Assembly: GCA_021741155.1 (NCBI GenBank)
Contig: JAIOYP010000014.1
Coordinates: 1 to 64,000, forward strand
Origin: Flavobacteriales bacterium
GTDB lineage: Bacteria > Bacteroidota > Bacteroidia > UBA10329
Reading direction: 5' to 3'
Length of the DNA stretch: 64,000 nucleotides
Made by a program: the position numbers and the translations under genes. The first letter of the stretch is position 1. Each line of letters starts with the position of its first letter. Below, piece after piece: positions 40,007 to 49,402 of this stretch. The notes under the pieces were generated by a model that was given only the letters and a program-made list of their open reading frames with translations, searched no databases and had not been told where the DNA came from.

Positions 40007-40893
40007 ACTTGGGATTGAATTTGTGCATGCACAAATCCACAGATTCTGAACACATATCGCTTGGCGTTTTCGCCATGGAAATAGCGCTCTTTTAACGATT
40101 CTCCCGTCATGTGTTCTAATAGTTTGAATTTGCGTTGCGATAGGAATTGTTCCACCGAACTATCTTCAATTCCATAGCTGTATTTCTCCACGCCATCGCT
40201 GTTGAATGACGCGGTGTTTCTAACCGCCACAGCTTCAGGATAATTACATCTTCCATCCAAAACGGACTGCATTAAGTAGTCGAAGTACACGGTGGTTCCA
40301 GTTCCAGTATTGGAGGCCACGAAAGCCAGTGTACTATCAACCGATTCGGCATTCAAATACATGGTCACACCTTCCCAAATGAAGAGGGTTTTGATGGAAT
40401 GGTCATAACCAGATTTTGCCAGAACCTCACTCAATTCATCCTTCATGAAATCAATCGGAACATAATGGAGTTGGTTTCTTTCGGGTAATTCTATTGACTC
40501 CAGTTTTCGCTGTTTCAATTGCTGTGTAGCAGGAAAATCGACCTCAAAAACAGGAATGTCTTTCAGTTCCTTCAATCGGAATGCACGCATATCCAATCCT
40601 GCTCCCATAATCACCACCTGCTTGGTGCCGTTGGCAACTTCTTGCTTCACAATATCATCGATGTAGCGTGTTCTAGCAGCAATCCCGGCAGGAAGTCCAG
40701 GACCTTTTCTCTCCACAAACCAATAAATGAGTTTGGTGATGAGTTTGGTTTGAGCCACTTTTCGAAATCGCGAACGAATAAGGTGTCGTGCATACGGATC
40801 GTAGCAAATGCGTAGATGTTCTGGCTTGCGCGATTCTAAGGCACGCATGGCGGCAATAATTTCTGCGCTATAACTTGCCTTTCCGTCTTTCAT
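40003..40893 (-). CDS. Class I SAM-dependent methyltransferase (leucine carboxyl methyltransferase-like/TIGR00027 type)
   Basis: QVVIMGAGLDMRAFRL...VFEVDFPATQQLKQRKL...TLFIWEGVTMYLNAESVDSTLAFVASN. Confidence 0.82.
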   Translation of the reverse strand: MKDGKASYSAEIIAAMRALESRKPEHLRICYDPYARHLIRSRFRKVAQTKLITKLIYWFVERKGPGLPAGIAARTRYIDDIVKQEVANGTKQVVIMGAGLDMRAFRLKELKDIPVFEVDFPATQQLKQRKLESIELPERNQLHYVPIDFMKDELSEVLAKSGYDHSIKTLFIWEGVTMYLNAESVDSTLAFVASNTGTGTTVYFDYLMQSVLDGRCNYPEAVAVRNTASFNSDGVEKYSYGIEDSSVEQFLSQRKFKLLEHMTGESLKERYFHGENAKRYVFRICGFVHAQIQSQV

Positions 40894-40921
40894 CCACGCA
40901 ATTTAGGAAAGTAGTCGGAGA

Positions 40922-40993
40922 GGGACTGGGGACAGGAGAAGAAGGACAAGGGGCGCGACCATCCATTGTCCTTCTTCTCTTGACCCTTGTCCC
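40922..40993. repeat. Inverted repeat, ~28-bp imperfect arms, in divergent intergenic region
   Basis: GGGACTGGGGACAGGAGAAGAAGGACAA - 16 nt - TTGTCCTTCTTCTCTTGACCCTTGTCCC. Confidence 0.85.
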
Positions 40994-41030
40994 ACGTCCT
41001 ACGTCCCTTTTTCAACTTACTTTCGGCCTC

Positions 41031-41501
41031 ATGAAGTCAGCTTCGTTAGCAGAGATACGGAAAGAGCTTAAAAATCTTTCGAGAGAGGAAATTGTGGGAT
41101 TGTGCGAGGCGCTTATCCGATACAAGCGCGAGAATAAAGAACTTCTGAATTACCTGCTTTTCGAATCGGTGGATGAGGATTCGTATGCTGTCGCCATTAA
41201 AGAAGACGTTTCTGAAGCGTTTGCAGCAACGAATACATCGGGATTCTACCTCGCTAAAAAAAGCATTAGACGTGCGCTGCGCATTGCCGACAAGTACGTC
41301 AAGTATTCAGAAAGGCCCGAAACGGAACTGGACGTAAGACTGCATTTCTGTGAAGAAATGAATGCACTCGACATCAACTACAAGCGGAGTAAGGTTTTGG
41401 TAAACCTATACGAGCGTCAACTGGTGAAAATCAAGGATGTGTATTCCGATTTGCACGAAGACTTGCAATTTGAATTTAAAAGCAGGGTAGAGGCGGTGTA
41501 A
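41031..41501 (+). CDS. Conserved-looking hypothetical protein, ~156 aa, no recognised domain
   Basis: MKSASLAEIRKELKNLSREEIVGLCEALIRYKRENKELLNYLLFESVDEDSY...; start reset from 40875, which runs through an inverted repeat. Confidence 0.65.
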   Translation: MKSASLAEIRKELKNLSREEIVGLCEALIRYKRENKELLNYLLFESVDEDSYAVAIKEDVSEAFAATNTSGFYLAKKSIRRALRIADKYVKYSERPETELDVRLHFCEEMNALDINYKRSKVLVNLYERQLVKIKDVYSDLHEDLQFEFKSRVEAV

Positions 41502-41915
41502 TTAATGAGGCAGGTGCTTCTTTACCAATCCATGCACAAAAGCACCCAGAACTGCTGCTGTTATTGGAACAATCATCACCGAATAACCCGCGCCAAAATT
41601 CACAAACAAAGGCCCTGGGCAAGCTCCTGTAAACGCCCAGCCGATTCCGAAGATGACTCCTCCCAAAATGGCTGCTTTGTAGAGTTTGTCACGTAGTGGA
41701 ATGATGATCGGATTACCGTCTAGATTCTTCAATTTCGCACGATTCACTAGTTGAAGCAGAATGGCACCCACAACGATAGCTGTGCAAATGATGCCGTACA
41801 TATGGAAACTCTGAAAACGGAACATTTCCTGAATACGGAACCACGAAACGGCTTCAGATTTCACCATAATGATTCCGAAGATGATACCAGCCAATAAGAT
41901 TCTCAGATTCTTCAT
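41502..41915 (-). CDS. YeeE/YedE (DUF6691-like) membrane protein, second half of split transporter
   Basis: MKNLRILLAGIIFGIIMVKSEAVSWFRIQEMFRFQSFHMYGII...AAILGGVIFGIGWAFTGACPGPLFVNFGAG. Confidence 0.87.
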   Translation of the reverse strand: MKNLRILLAGIIFGIIMVKSEAVSWFRIQEMFRFQSFHMYGIICTAIVVGAILLQLVNRAKLKNLDGNPIIIPLRDKLYKAAILGGVIFGIGWAFTGACPGPLFVNFGAGYSVMIVPITAAVLGAFVHGLVKKHLPH

Positions 41916-42484
41916 GATCCGAAAATGAGAGGCATGAGTAGATGTGTGGCAATCAATCCGCCAATGAAGAAACCGATGGTGGCTACAAGCGATGGAAGTT
42001 GCAAACTGCTCATTCCAGAAATGGAATGACCCGATGTACAACCACCCGCCCAACGTGAACCAAATCCTATCAGAAAACCTCCTCCTACAAGAAGAATTAA
42101 TCCTTGAGGTTTGCTGAGGAACGACCAATTGAATACATAATCAGGCTGTAAACCTTCAGAGTGTGAGATTCTTAACGAAGCCAATGCTTCTACTGTAGCA
42201 GTAGAAATAGCAACAGAATAGTTTTCTACTGTTAAGAAATGTGCAGCAAGAAAACCACCGAAAACAGAACCAAAAACGAATATCAAATTCGGCAGTCGCT
42301 CTTTAATATCAAACTTGAAATAATCTAGAAATCGCCCTGCGCCAAGTATGCCACAGATAGAATCTAAATTGCCAGAAACACCAAAGCTTGAACCCAGCCA
42401 AAGCATGAGAGGTACCAGAATGCCAAGAAGAGCACCGCTGAAATACCACGGCCACGGTTGGAGAAGAATATCTGGTAAGGTCAT
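41912..42484 (-). CDS. YeeE/YedE thiosulfate-transporter-family membrane protein, first half
   Basis: GALLGILVPLMLWLGSSFGVSGNLDSICG...GGGFLIGFGSRWAGGCTSGHSISGMSSLQLPSLVATIGFFIGG. Confidence 0.87.
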   Translation of the reverse strand: MTLPDILLQPWPWYFSGALLGILVPLMLWLGSSFGVSGNLDSICGILGAGRFLDYFKFDIKERLPNLIFVFGSVFGGFLAAHFLTVENYSVAISTATVEALASLRISHSEGLQPDYVFNWSFLSKPQGLILLVGGGFLIGFGSRWAGGCTSGHSISGMSSLQLPSLVATIGFFIGGLIATHLLMPLIFGS

Positions 42485-42723
42485 ATTGAGCGCAAAAGTG
42501 CTAAACGCTTGCGACAATCATTTGTTTTCCAATACAATTTGGATGAATGGCTACTACGGCTTTCAAAAATTCGCAGTGTATCCCAGAGCGGAAGCTCGCT
42601 ATTCCGCCTTAACCTTCCCTTAACACAACCATAGATCATTTGTAAAGATCGAAAGTATACCAGGTAACATAGCAATGATTGATTTGTAGCGGAAACAAAA
42701 CCAAACAAACAATCATTCAAAAA

Positions 42724-44073
42724 ATGAAAAGAAGTTACCTGAATTTCGTTGCAGTTCTTGGCCTTTCAGCCAGTATTGCGCTTCTTCCATCTTGTGCTAA
42801 GAAGGAAGGTTGTACGGATCCTACTGCAAGCAACTACGATGCTGATGCCGACAAGGATAATGGAAATTGTGTGTATGACGATGCCATCAAGACTGGCGAG
42901 TTAACAGCAGACGAAACATGGGATGCAAGTCGTATCTATTACCTGCAAGGTAGAGTAGTGGTTCCAAGCGGAGTTACGTTGACTATTGCTGCTGGAGCCA
43001 TTATTAAAGGAAACCTAGGAACAGAAACCAACGCTTCTGCGCTTGTTGTTGCTAAAGGCGGTAGAATCGTTGCCCAAGGAACGGCTTCTAACCCAATCAT
43101 CTTCACTTCAGAACTTGATAATATTGAGATAGGCGAAAAAGCAGGTACAAACCTTACGAAAACGGATAACGAGAAATGGGGTGGCATCATCATCCTTGGA
43201 AATGCTCCTATCAGTGCTGAGAACGGGGACGTTTCTGCAAACATCGAAGGTATTCCTGCCAACCTTGGCTACGGAGTTTACGGTGGTTCTGATGCTGCTG
43301 ATGATTCAGGTATCCTGAACTACGTTTCTATCCGTCATGGTGGAATCACTATCGGTGAAGGAAACGAGCTTAACGGACTTACGCTTGGTGGTGTTGGAAC
43401 GGGAACGACCATCTCAAACATCGAAATCTATGCTACGCTGGATGATGGAATCGAGTTCTTCGGTGGAACAGTTAACGTATCTAATGCGCTTGTTTTCTTC
43501 CAAGGAGACGATGGTTTGGATGTTGATCAGAACTACTCAGGTACTGTAGATGGTTTCGCGGTTATTCACGGAGACGGAATCGGAACAGACGAAGGTTTGG
43601 AGATTGATGGTCCAGAAGGAACCACAAACTTGAACGGTCAATTCACGATTAAAAATGGAATCTGTCTTTACATTGATGCTACTGGATCTGGATCAGCTGC
43701 TGATTTCAAATCAAAGGCTCAAGGAACGATTGAGAACGTAACATTCGATTATTCAGCACTTGGCGGGAAATCAGTGAAATTCAGAACTGGATTTGATGGC
43801 ACATGCGCTCATAAAAACGATGCTTACAAATACCTTACTGCTCCAAGTGGTGCTCAATCGTTGGTTCTTACCAACTGTAGCTTCAGTGGAGTAGCGGTTT
43901 ACGATGCGCTAGAAAATCTTTCAGCAACGCCTCCAGTACCAACTACTTGCCCAACCGAATTGACAGCTTCACAGTCAACTGCTGCTGGTGCTGCAACATC
44001 AGGTTCTGGTTCATCTTACGGATACGCTTCCATCTTCAATTGGGGTGCTGCCGGAACAAGAGGAGAACTGTAA
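42724..44073 (+). CDS. Lipoprotein with predicted parallel beta-helix domain
   Basis: Lipobox LLPSCAKK; GCTDPTASNYDADADKDNGNC motif; YLQGRVVVPSGVTLTIAAGAIIKGN...ALVVAKGGRIVAQGTASNPIIFTSE; start reset from 42679. Confidence 0.82.
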   Translation: MKRSYLNFVAVLGLSASIALLPSCAKKEGCTDPTASNYDADADKDNGNCVYDDAIKTGELTADETWDASRIYYLQGRVVVPSGVTLTIAAGAIIKGNLGTETNASALVVAKGGRIVAQGTASNPIIFTSELDNIEIGEKAGTNLTKTDNEKWGGIIILGNAPISAENGDVSANIEGIPANLGYGVYGGSDAADDSGILNYVSIRHGGITIGEGNELNGLTLGGVGTGTTISNIEIYATLDDGIEFFGGTVNVSNALVFFQGDDGLDVDQNYSGTVDGFAVIHGDGIGTDEGLEIDGPEGTTNLNGQFTIKNGICLYIDATGSGSAADFKSKAQGTIENVTFDYSALGGKSVKFRTGFDGTCAHKNDAYKYLTAPSGAQSLVLTNCSFSGVAVYDALENLSATPPVPTTCPTELTASQSTAAGAATSGSGSSYGYASIFNWGAAGTRGEL

Positions 44074-44103
44074 TCAGACAGAAAACAAATACATTTTGGT
44101 TAG

Positions 44104-44131
44104 AACCTCGCTGCGAAAGCAGCGGGGTTTT
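44104..44131 (+). terminator. Hairpin terminator/attenuator between beta-helix lipoprotein and TonB receptor genes
   Basis: AACCTCGCTGC-GAAA-GCAGCGGGGTTTT. Confidence 0.8.
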
Positions 44132-44166
44132 GGTCGTTTAAACAATTCAAGCTCAAATAGATTCAT

Positions 44167-47001
44167 ATGAAAAACATCCTCATCCTAGCTGTGACCCTTT
44201 TGTTTGGTTTCCAGGTGCACGCTCAAAAAGGATTTATCCGAGGAAATATCGGTGATGGCCAGTTTGGTGGTCCGCTCATTGGTGCCAACGTTACCATTCC
44301 AGCGTTGGCGGGAGTTGGAGCAACCACAGATTTTGATGGCAACTATTCCATTTCCATCGAACCGGGCACCTACGAAGTGAAGCTTTCTTACATCTCGTTT
44401 TCCGATCAAATCATTAAAGATGTGGTTGTGAAAGCTGGAGAGGTAACCAAGATTGATGGCATACTGGAAATGGCTACCCAAGAAGTTGCCATGGTTGAGG
44501 TGGTTGCCACGGTTCGTAAGAACTCAGAGGCAGGTGTGCTCATGGAAATGAAGAACGCCACTGTGGTATCTGACGGACTTTCGGCACAATCGTTTCGTAA
44601 GATTGGAGATTCCGATTTGGGAAGTGCCGTTAGCAGGGTAACCGGTGTTACCGTACAGGATGGTAAATACGTTTACGTGCGTGGGTTGGGCGATAGATAC
44701 ACCAAGTCTGTATTGAACGGAATGACCCTACCAGGATTAGATCCAGACGTAAATGCTGTACAAATCGACATCTTCCCAACCGCAGTTTTGGAGAATGTGA
44801 GTGTTTCTAAATCCTTTTCTCCCGATTTGGATGGCGATTTTAGCGGTGGACTTGTGAATGTGGTTACCAAGAAATTCCCTGAGGAAAAGACCACGCAAAT
44901 TGGCTTGAGTTTTACCTACGTTCCGGGTCAGCATTTCAATAAAGACTACCTCCTTTACAACACAGGAAAGACCGATTTTCTTGGTTTTGATGATGGAGGA
45001 AGAAAACTACCCGTTGATGGTGAGGCGAACGTGCCCGATGAAGTTCGGGTTGATTCTGATTTGGAAGACATCACGCGCAGCTTTAACTCCCAATTGGGCG
45101 CTAAGAAGAAGTTTGCCTTCATGAATTCATCGTTGACCTTCAACCACGGAAATCAGATTACCAAAGAAGATGGACCAACATTCGGCTACAATTTCGTTTT
45201 CAACTACTCCAATGAGCGTGTTTTTTATCAAGACTTTCAATCAAACGATTACTTGCGTGGACAAAGCGATTCTGACGTTGAGCTAGAACTTCAACGGAGC
45301 AGAGTAGGCGATGTAGGTAGAGAAAGCACGCAATGGAACGCACTCCTCACTGGAAGTATGAAGCGCAAGAAAAGCAGCTACACCGCTACGCTGCTTTATA
45401 ATCAGGGCAACGAGTCGAGTGCCGCCCAACGCATTAATCAGGATTATGAGCAAAACCAAGCCACCTTGCAGGAAGACATTCTTACCTACACGCAACGCAG
45501 CATGGGTAATTTTCAATTGAGCGGTTCGCACCGCGTTGGTATTGCAGAGTTGGAATGGGGAAATTCCCTTTCTATCTCACGTGTTTACGATCCTGATTTC
45601 CGCGAAACACGAATTTCAACAACTGGTGGCGACACGACTCTTTCAACAGGAAACGGTTCGGGAATTGACCGTTTTTGGAGAAATCTGAACGAGATAAACG
45701 AAGCCGTAAAGTTTGATGCGAAGGTCAAATTACATGAGAACATCAGTCTGAAAACGGGAGTTACCATGACCTACAAGTCAAGAAACTTCTCGGTTTTCTC
45801 GTACAAGCACCGCCCAAATAACCTCAACGATGTGAGCATAGATCCCGATTGGTATTTGGATGATGCCAACATTTGGTCGGCAAACATTGCAGACGATAAT
45901 TACCGTGATGGAACCTATACCATCGGCAATTATCAAGCATCAAACCAATACGAGGCCACGCAGATGATTACCGCAGGTTATGTAATGGCCGAGCAGCAAA
46001 TTAAAAAGAAATTGAACCTCATTTACGGTTTACGAATTGAACATACCGCCATGTTTTATGATGGTGTAAATCAAAACAATACAGTTCGCTACCTCAATCA
46101 AAAGACGTTAGATGCTATTAACTTCCTTCCTGCATTAAACTTGGTGTATAAGGTTACTCCAAAAATGAACCTGAGAGCAGGATACAGCCGCACATTGGCG
46201 CGTCCTTCCTTCAAGGAGAAATCAGAAGCTGAGATCTACGATCCTATTACCAAGCGAACGTTTTCTGGTAACCTCGACCTAGAAATAACCAATATCGATA
46301 ATGCCGATTTGCGCTACGAGTTCTTTATGGGAGGCAAGGACATGCTTTCGCTTTCTGGCTTCTATAAGCGATTTGACGGCCACATTGAGCTTGTTTCATT
46401 TGAGCTGGCTCCAGACAACTGGAAACCGCGTAACTCGGGCATTGCTCACGTTTTTGGTGCAGAAGCCGAGATTAGAAAAGGCTTGAAACAGCACACATCT
46501 TCTAAATTCCTACAGGGATTCTTCTTTGCCGTCAACGCTTCGGTTGTACAGTCGATGGTGGATATGACCAGCGTATTGGTTGATAACCAAGGCGGGACCG
46601 AATATCAGCTAAGAGAAGACAATAAGCGCGATGGACAAGCCATTAGCAAGTTCAGAAGAATGTCGGGGCAATCGCCTTATGCGGTTAATGCCAGCGTTTC
46701 GTATGAGTTTGGAGAAGACCGTGGCAACATTTCGTTGGCCTATAACGTGCAAGGCGATCAGCTTTCTATTATCGGTTCGGGCCGTGTGCCAGATGTGTAC
46801 ACGCTTGCGTTTCATAGCCTCAACTTCAATGCGTACGTCAACGTAGGGGAGAAGCGAAGCTCGCGCATCACGCTTCGTGTTCAAAACCTCATGAATGATG
46901 ACAGAACCTTGGTCTATCGTTCGTATGAAGCTAAGGACCAAATCTTCACCAGCTTTAAACCAGGCGTGAGTATCCGATTGGCGTATCAGTACACGTTTTA
47001 G
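44167..47001 (+). CDS. TonB-dependent receptor with carboxypeptidase-regulatory-like N-terminal domain
   Basis: GFIRGNIGDGQFGGPLIGANVTIPALAGVGATTDFDGNYSISIEPGTYEVKLSYISF; plug FRKIGDSDLGSAVSRVTGVTVQDGKYVYVRGLGDRYTKSVLNGMTLPGLDPDVNAVQIDIFPTAVLENVSVSKSF. Confidence 0.92.
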   Translation: MKNILILAVTLLFGFQVHAQKGFIRGNIGDGQFGGPLIGANVTIPALAGVGATTDFDGNYSISIEPGTYEVKLSYISFSDQIIKDVVVKAGEVTKIDGILEMATQEVAMVEVVATVRKNSEAGVLMEMKNATVVSDGLSAQSFRKIGDSDLGSAVSRVTGVTVQDGKYVYVRGLGDRYTKSVLNGMTLPGLDPDVNAVQIDIFPTAVLENVSVSKSFSPDLDGDFSGGLVNVVTKKFPEEKTTQIGLSFTYVPGQHFNKDYLLYNTGKTDFLGFDDGGRKLPVDGEANVPDEVRVDSDLEDITRSFNSQLGAKKKFAFMNSSLTFNHGNQITKEDGPTFGYNFVFNYSNERVFYQDFQSNDYLRGQSDSDVELELQRSRVGDVGRESTQWNALLTGSMKRKKSSYTATLLYNQGNESSAAQRINQDYEQNQATLQEDILTYTQRSMGNFQLSGSHRVGIAELEWGNSLSISRVYDPDFRETRISTTGGDTTLSTGNGSGIDRFWRNLNEINEAVKFDAKVKLHENISLKTGVTMTYKSRNFSVFSYKHRPNNLNDVSIDPDWYLDDANIWSANIADDNYRDGTYTIGNYQASNQYEATQMITAGYVMAEQQIKKKLNLIYGLRIEHTAMFYDGVNQNNTVRYLNQKTLDAINFLPALNLVYKVTPKMNLRAGYSRTLARPSFKEKSEAEIYDPITKRTFSGNLDLEITNIDNADLRYEFFMGGKDMLSLSGFYKRFDGHIELVSFELAPDNWKPRNSGIAHVFGAEAEIRKGLKQHTSSKFLQGFFFAVNASVVQSMVDMTSVLVDNQGGTEYQLREDNKRDGQAISKFRRMSGQSPYAVNASVSYEFGEDRGNISLAYNVQGDQLSIIGSGRVPDVYTLAFHSLNFNAYVNVGEKRSSRITLRVQNLMNDDRTLVYRSYEAKDQIFTSFKPGVSIRLAYQYTF

Positions 47002-47039
47002 GATGTAGGAGTTGGTCTTAGTGAGTTTTTGGGAAAGGA

Positions 47040-47123
47040 CGCTGCATTGAACTTGAGAACCAGTGGATCCATGGATAGAGCCCGTGGATCCAAAGATTGG
47101 ACCAGTGGATTCAACTTATTAAA
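47040..47123. repeat. Second 21-bp-period repeat array (about 4 units)
   Basis: CGCTGCATTGAACTTGAGAAC / CAGTGGATCCATGGATAGAGC / CCGTGGATCCAAAGATTGGAC / CAGTGGATTCAACTTATTAAA. Confidence 0.7.
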
Positions 47124-47163
47124 TACGAAAGAGTCTGGCGCAGTATTGCTTCCACATAAAAAG

Positions 47164-47195
47164 ACAAAGCCCTGTGGTAATCCACAGGGCTTTGT
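47164..47195. terminator. Bidirectional hairpin terminator between convergent genes
   Basis: ACAAAGCCCTGTGG-TAAT-CCACAGGGCTTTGT. Confidence 0.85.
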
Positions 47196-47217
47196 GCTTT
47201 AAAAGAAAAGGTTCTGC

Positions 47218-49284
47218 TTAGTCCTTGATGAAACGAATCGTCTTCGTTCCAAGTTCAGAACGCACCTGAATGAGGTAAATGCCAGCGCTTAACGAAGCAC
47301 TTTCATCAGCCAAAGACACACGGTTTACGCCTGTGGTCAGCGCTTCTTGAGAGATGGACAACGTCTGACCCATCACGTTTGTAAGAATGATATCAGCTTT
47401 TACTGCTTCTTTCACCGACACCTCCAATTGGCTGTTGCCATTGATAGGGTTAGGGTAAACGCGAAGTGTTGAGATAACACCTGCTTCTGCAACGCCTGTT
47501 CCGCTCGCGTTTGGATTGATGTTGATATCATCGATATACAAATAGCTCTGATTGTCGCTCGTTACCTCGAACTTAACAAGTACGTGTTCTTCACCCGCCA
47601 TGGTGGCAAGCGATACCGATTCCTGTCTCCACTGATTAGTGGTTGGAACAAAAGTGCCGCTTATAGAATTACCGGCAGTATTGATGTTATCACCCGAGTT
47701 GTTGTAGCGTAGCGTCCATGTTTCACCACAATTTCTTGATGCATAAACGCGCAGACGCTCAGTGTGGGTAGTACTGGTTCGATTTGAGTGCGCCAACATG
47801 AAGGTAAGTTGCGCGTCTTCAGAAGATACATTCGACATATCTATTGGAGGGCTGATAAGACTATTTATGTTGCCAGTAGTTATACTTCTTAGGTTAATTC
47901 GCACACTGGCAGCACCAGAAGTAAAGGCAGTTGCACTTCGTTGCCAAGTTAGGCCGCCTGGAGATTCTATACTCCAATCCGAATTGTTTCCGCTGTTATT
48001 CGGGAAATTAGATTCCTCAATACCTTCCACAACGGGGCCAGTTAATCCACCACCTAATTCGGTTACCGTTACGGCATTCTGAGTTGTTTCTGAAGCCGTT
48101 CCAGCATTGTTTGTTATCGTGAGTGAAACGTTGTAGGTACCAGCCGTATTGTAGGTAACTGTTGGATTTTGCTCGTTGCTTGATGATGGTGTGCCACCAG
48201 GGAAACTCCAACTCCAAACCCAGCTTGCGTCTTCGTCAGCTCCAAACGAAGTGTCTTCAAAATCAATACTAAATCCTTCACAACCTAACGCGGTGCCAAC
48301 GTAAAATGCTACAGTAGGCACACAACTGTTGCTAAAACCGTCATTTGTTCCAGTTGCTTGGCGGTTAGAACCGGTGTAGTACGAGCTTCGTTCTCCAGTG
48401 CTTGAGTTGGAGGCAGATTCCATACGAGCAGCTTGCCCAGTGGTAAACATTCGTGCACACGAGCTATAGTCCATGTGGTTCTGAACGTTATCCAAGCTGC
48501 CACAGCTCTCTTGCGCTAGATTGCAAGTGCCTGATGTTCCAATCGTATTTGGGGTATCACTTACGTTATCATCAAAATTGCAATTGCTGGCAGTTTCTGG
48601 GTCGTTTGTTGGTCCCCATGTATGGCTAAGGTTTAACCAGTGACCGAACTCGTGGGCCAAACTTCCTTGAAATTGCGCTGCGCGGATAATGATGCCATTA
48701 TTGTGTGCACCAGTACTTCCGGGCAAATAAGTGTAACCACCAGCACCGCTTGATAGGTTATTTACCAACCAAACCTGAAGATATTTTCTGCTACCATCAT
48801 TCCAATTCACAAGGTCTTTAACATCTTCGTCAGCGTTAAGAGTTTGCGAAGAAACCGTTCGGGTAATTCCATCCGTACAATTACCGTTTTGGTCAATTTT
48901 TGCCATTCGAAGTTCAAACTGCGTATCTGCAATAAGTCCAGAAAAAGCAGAAACCACCGAATTGGTATTGTTCTGTCCGCGCAATTCCTCGTTTACAATA
49001 TCAATTGCATTCAGGATTTCATTCTTGGAAAGGTTTTCTGAACCATTATTGTGAATTACATGAACCACCGTTGGAATCACTTTCAACCCACCAGCACGTT
49101 CTCCGTAATGCAATGCTGTGTATTCAATTGCCTCGCGATTAAGTTGTTCTAGTAACGCTCTCTTCTCTGGCGATTGCTCTAGAATGGCATTGGTATGTTC
49201 ATGCGTAGTGCAAGGAAACTGCTGTGCAGTAGAGAAAAAAGGAATTGAAAAAAGGACGGCAAAAGCTAAATATATGTTCTTCAT
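47218..49284 (-). CDS. Secreted M43 zinc metalloprotease with PKD domain and T9SS type A CTD
   Basis: VIPTVVHVIHNNG...SLAHEFGHWLNLSHTWGP...; PKD SWSFPGGTPSSSNEQNPTVTYNTAGTYNVSLTITN; C-terminal LRVYPNPINGNSQLEVSVKEAVKADIILTNVMGQTL...GIYLIQVRSELGTKTIRFIKD. Confidence 0.93.
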   Translation of the reverse strand: MKNIYLAFAVLFSIPFFSTAQQFPCTTHEHTNAILEQSPEKRALLEQLNREAIEYTALHYGERAGGLKVIPTVVHVIHNNGSENLSKNEILNAIDIVNEELRGQNNTNSVVSAFSGLIADTQFELRMAKIDQNGNCTDGITRTVSSQTLNADEDVKDLVNWNDGSRKYLQVWLVNNLSSGAGGYTYLPGSTGAHNNGIIIRAAQFQGSLAHEFGHWLNLSHTWGPTNDPETASNCNFDDNVSDTPNTIGTSGTCNLAQESCGSLDNVQNHMDYSSCARMFTTGQAARMESASNSSTGERSSYYTGSNRQATGTNDGFSNSCVPTVAFYVGTALGCEGFSIDFEDTSFGADEDASWVWSWSFPGGTPSSSNEQNPTVTYNTAGTYNVSLTITNNAGTASETTQNAVTVTELGGGLTGPVVEGIEESNFPNNSGNNSDWSIESPGGLTWQRSATAFTSGAASVRINLRSITTGNINSLISPPIDMSNVSSEDAQLTFMLAHSNRTSTTHTERLRVYASRNCGETWTLRYNNSGDNINTAGNSISGTFVPTTNQWRQESVSLATMAGEEHVLVKFEVTSDNQSYLYIDDININPNASGTGVAEAGVISTLRVYPNPINGNSQLEVSVKEAVKADIILTNVMGQTLSISQEALTTGVNRVSLADESASLSAGIYLIQVRSELGTKTIRFIKD

Positions 49285-49402
49285 TAAGAGTGCTTCATTG
49301 GGTTTGTACACTAAAAGCAACACGCAAGGCTGCTTAAAGTTGCGCGAATATACTTCCTGAGTAGAACAGTTGATTGGCTGCCAGTAGACAAAGAAGTGGA
49401 AT

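Noticed and set aside
40875-41031. N-terminal 52-residue extension of the 40875..41501 ORF
   Set aside because: It translates the intergenic hairpin; the ATG at 41031 gives a sensible protein start.
46999-47202. Frame stays open for ~66 codons after the TAG stop of the TonB receptor gene, spanning array B and the terminator
   Set aside because: A 21-bp period automatically keeps frames open, and the extension runs through an obvious transcription terminator; beta-barrel sequence already ends with a normal aromatic C-terminus (YQYTF). Read-through is not supported.
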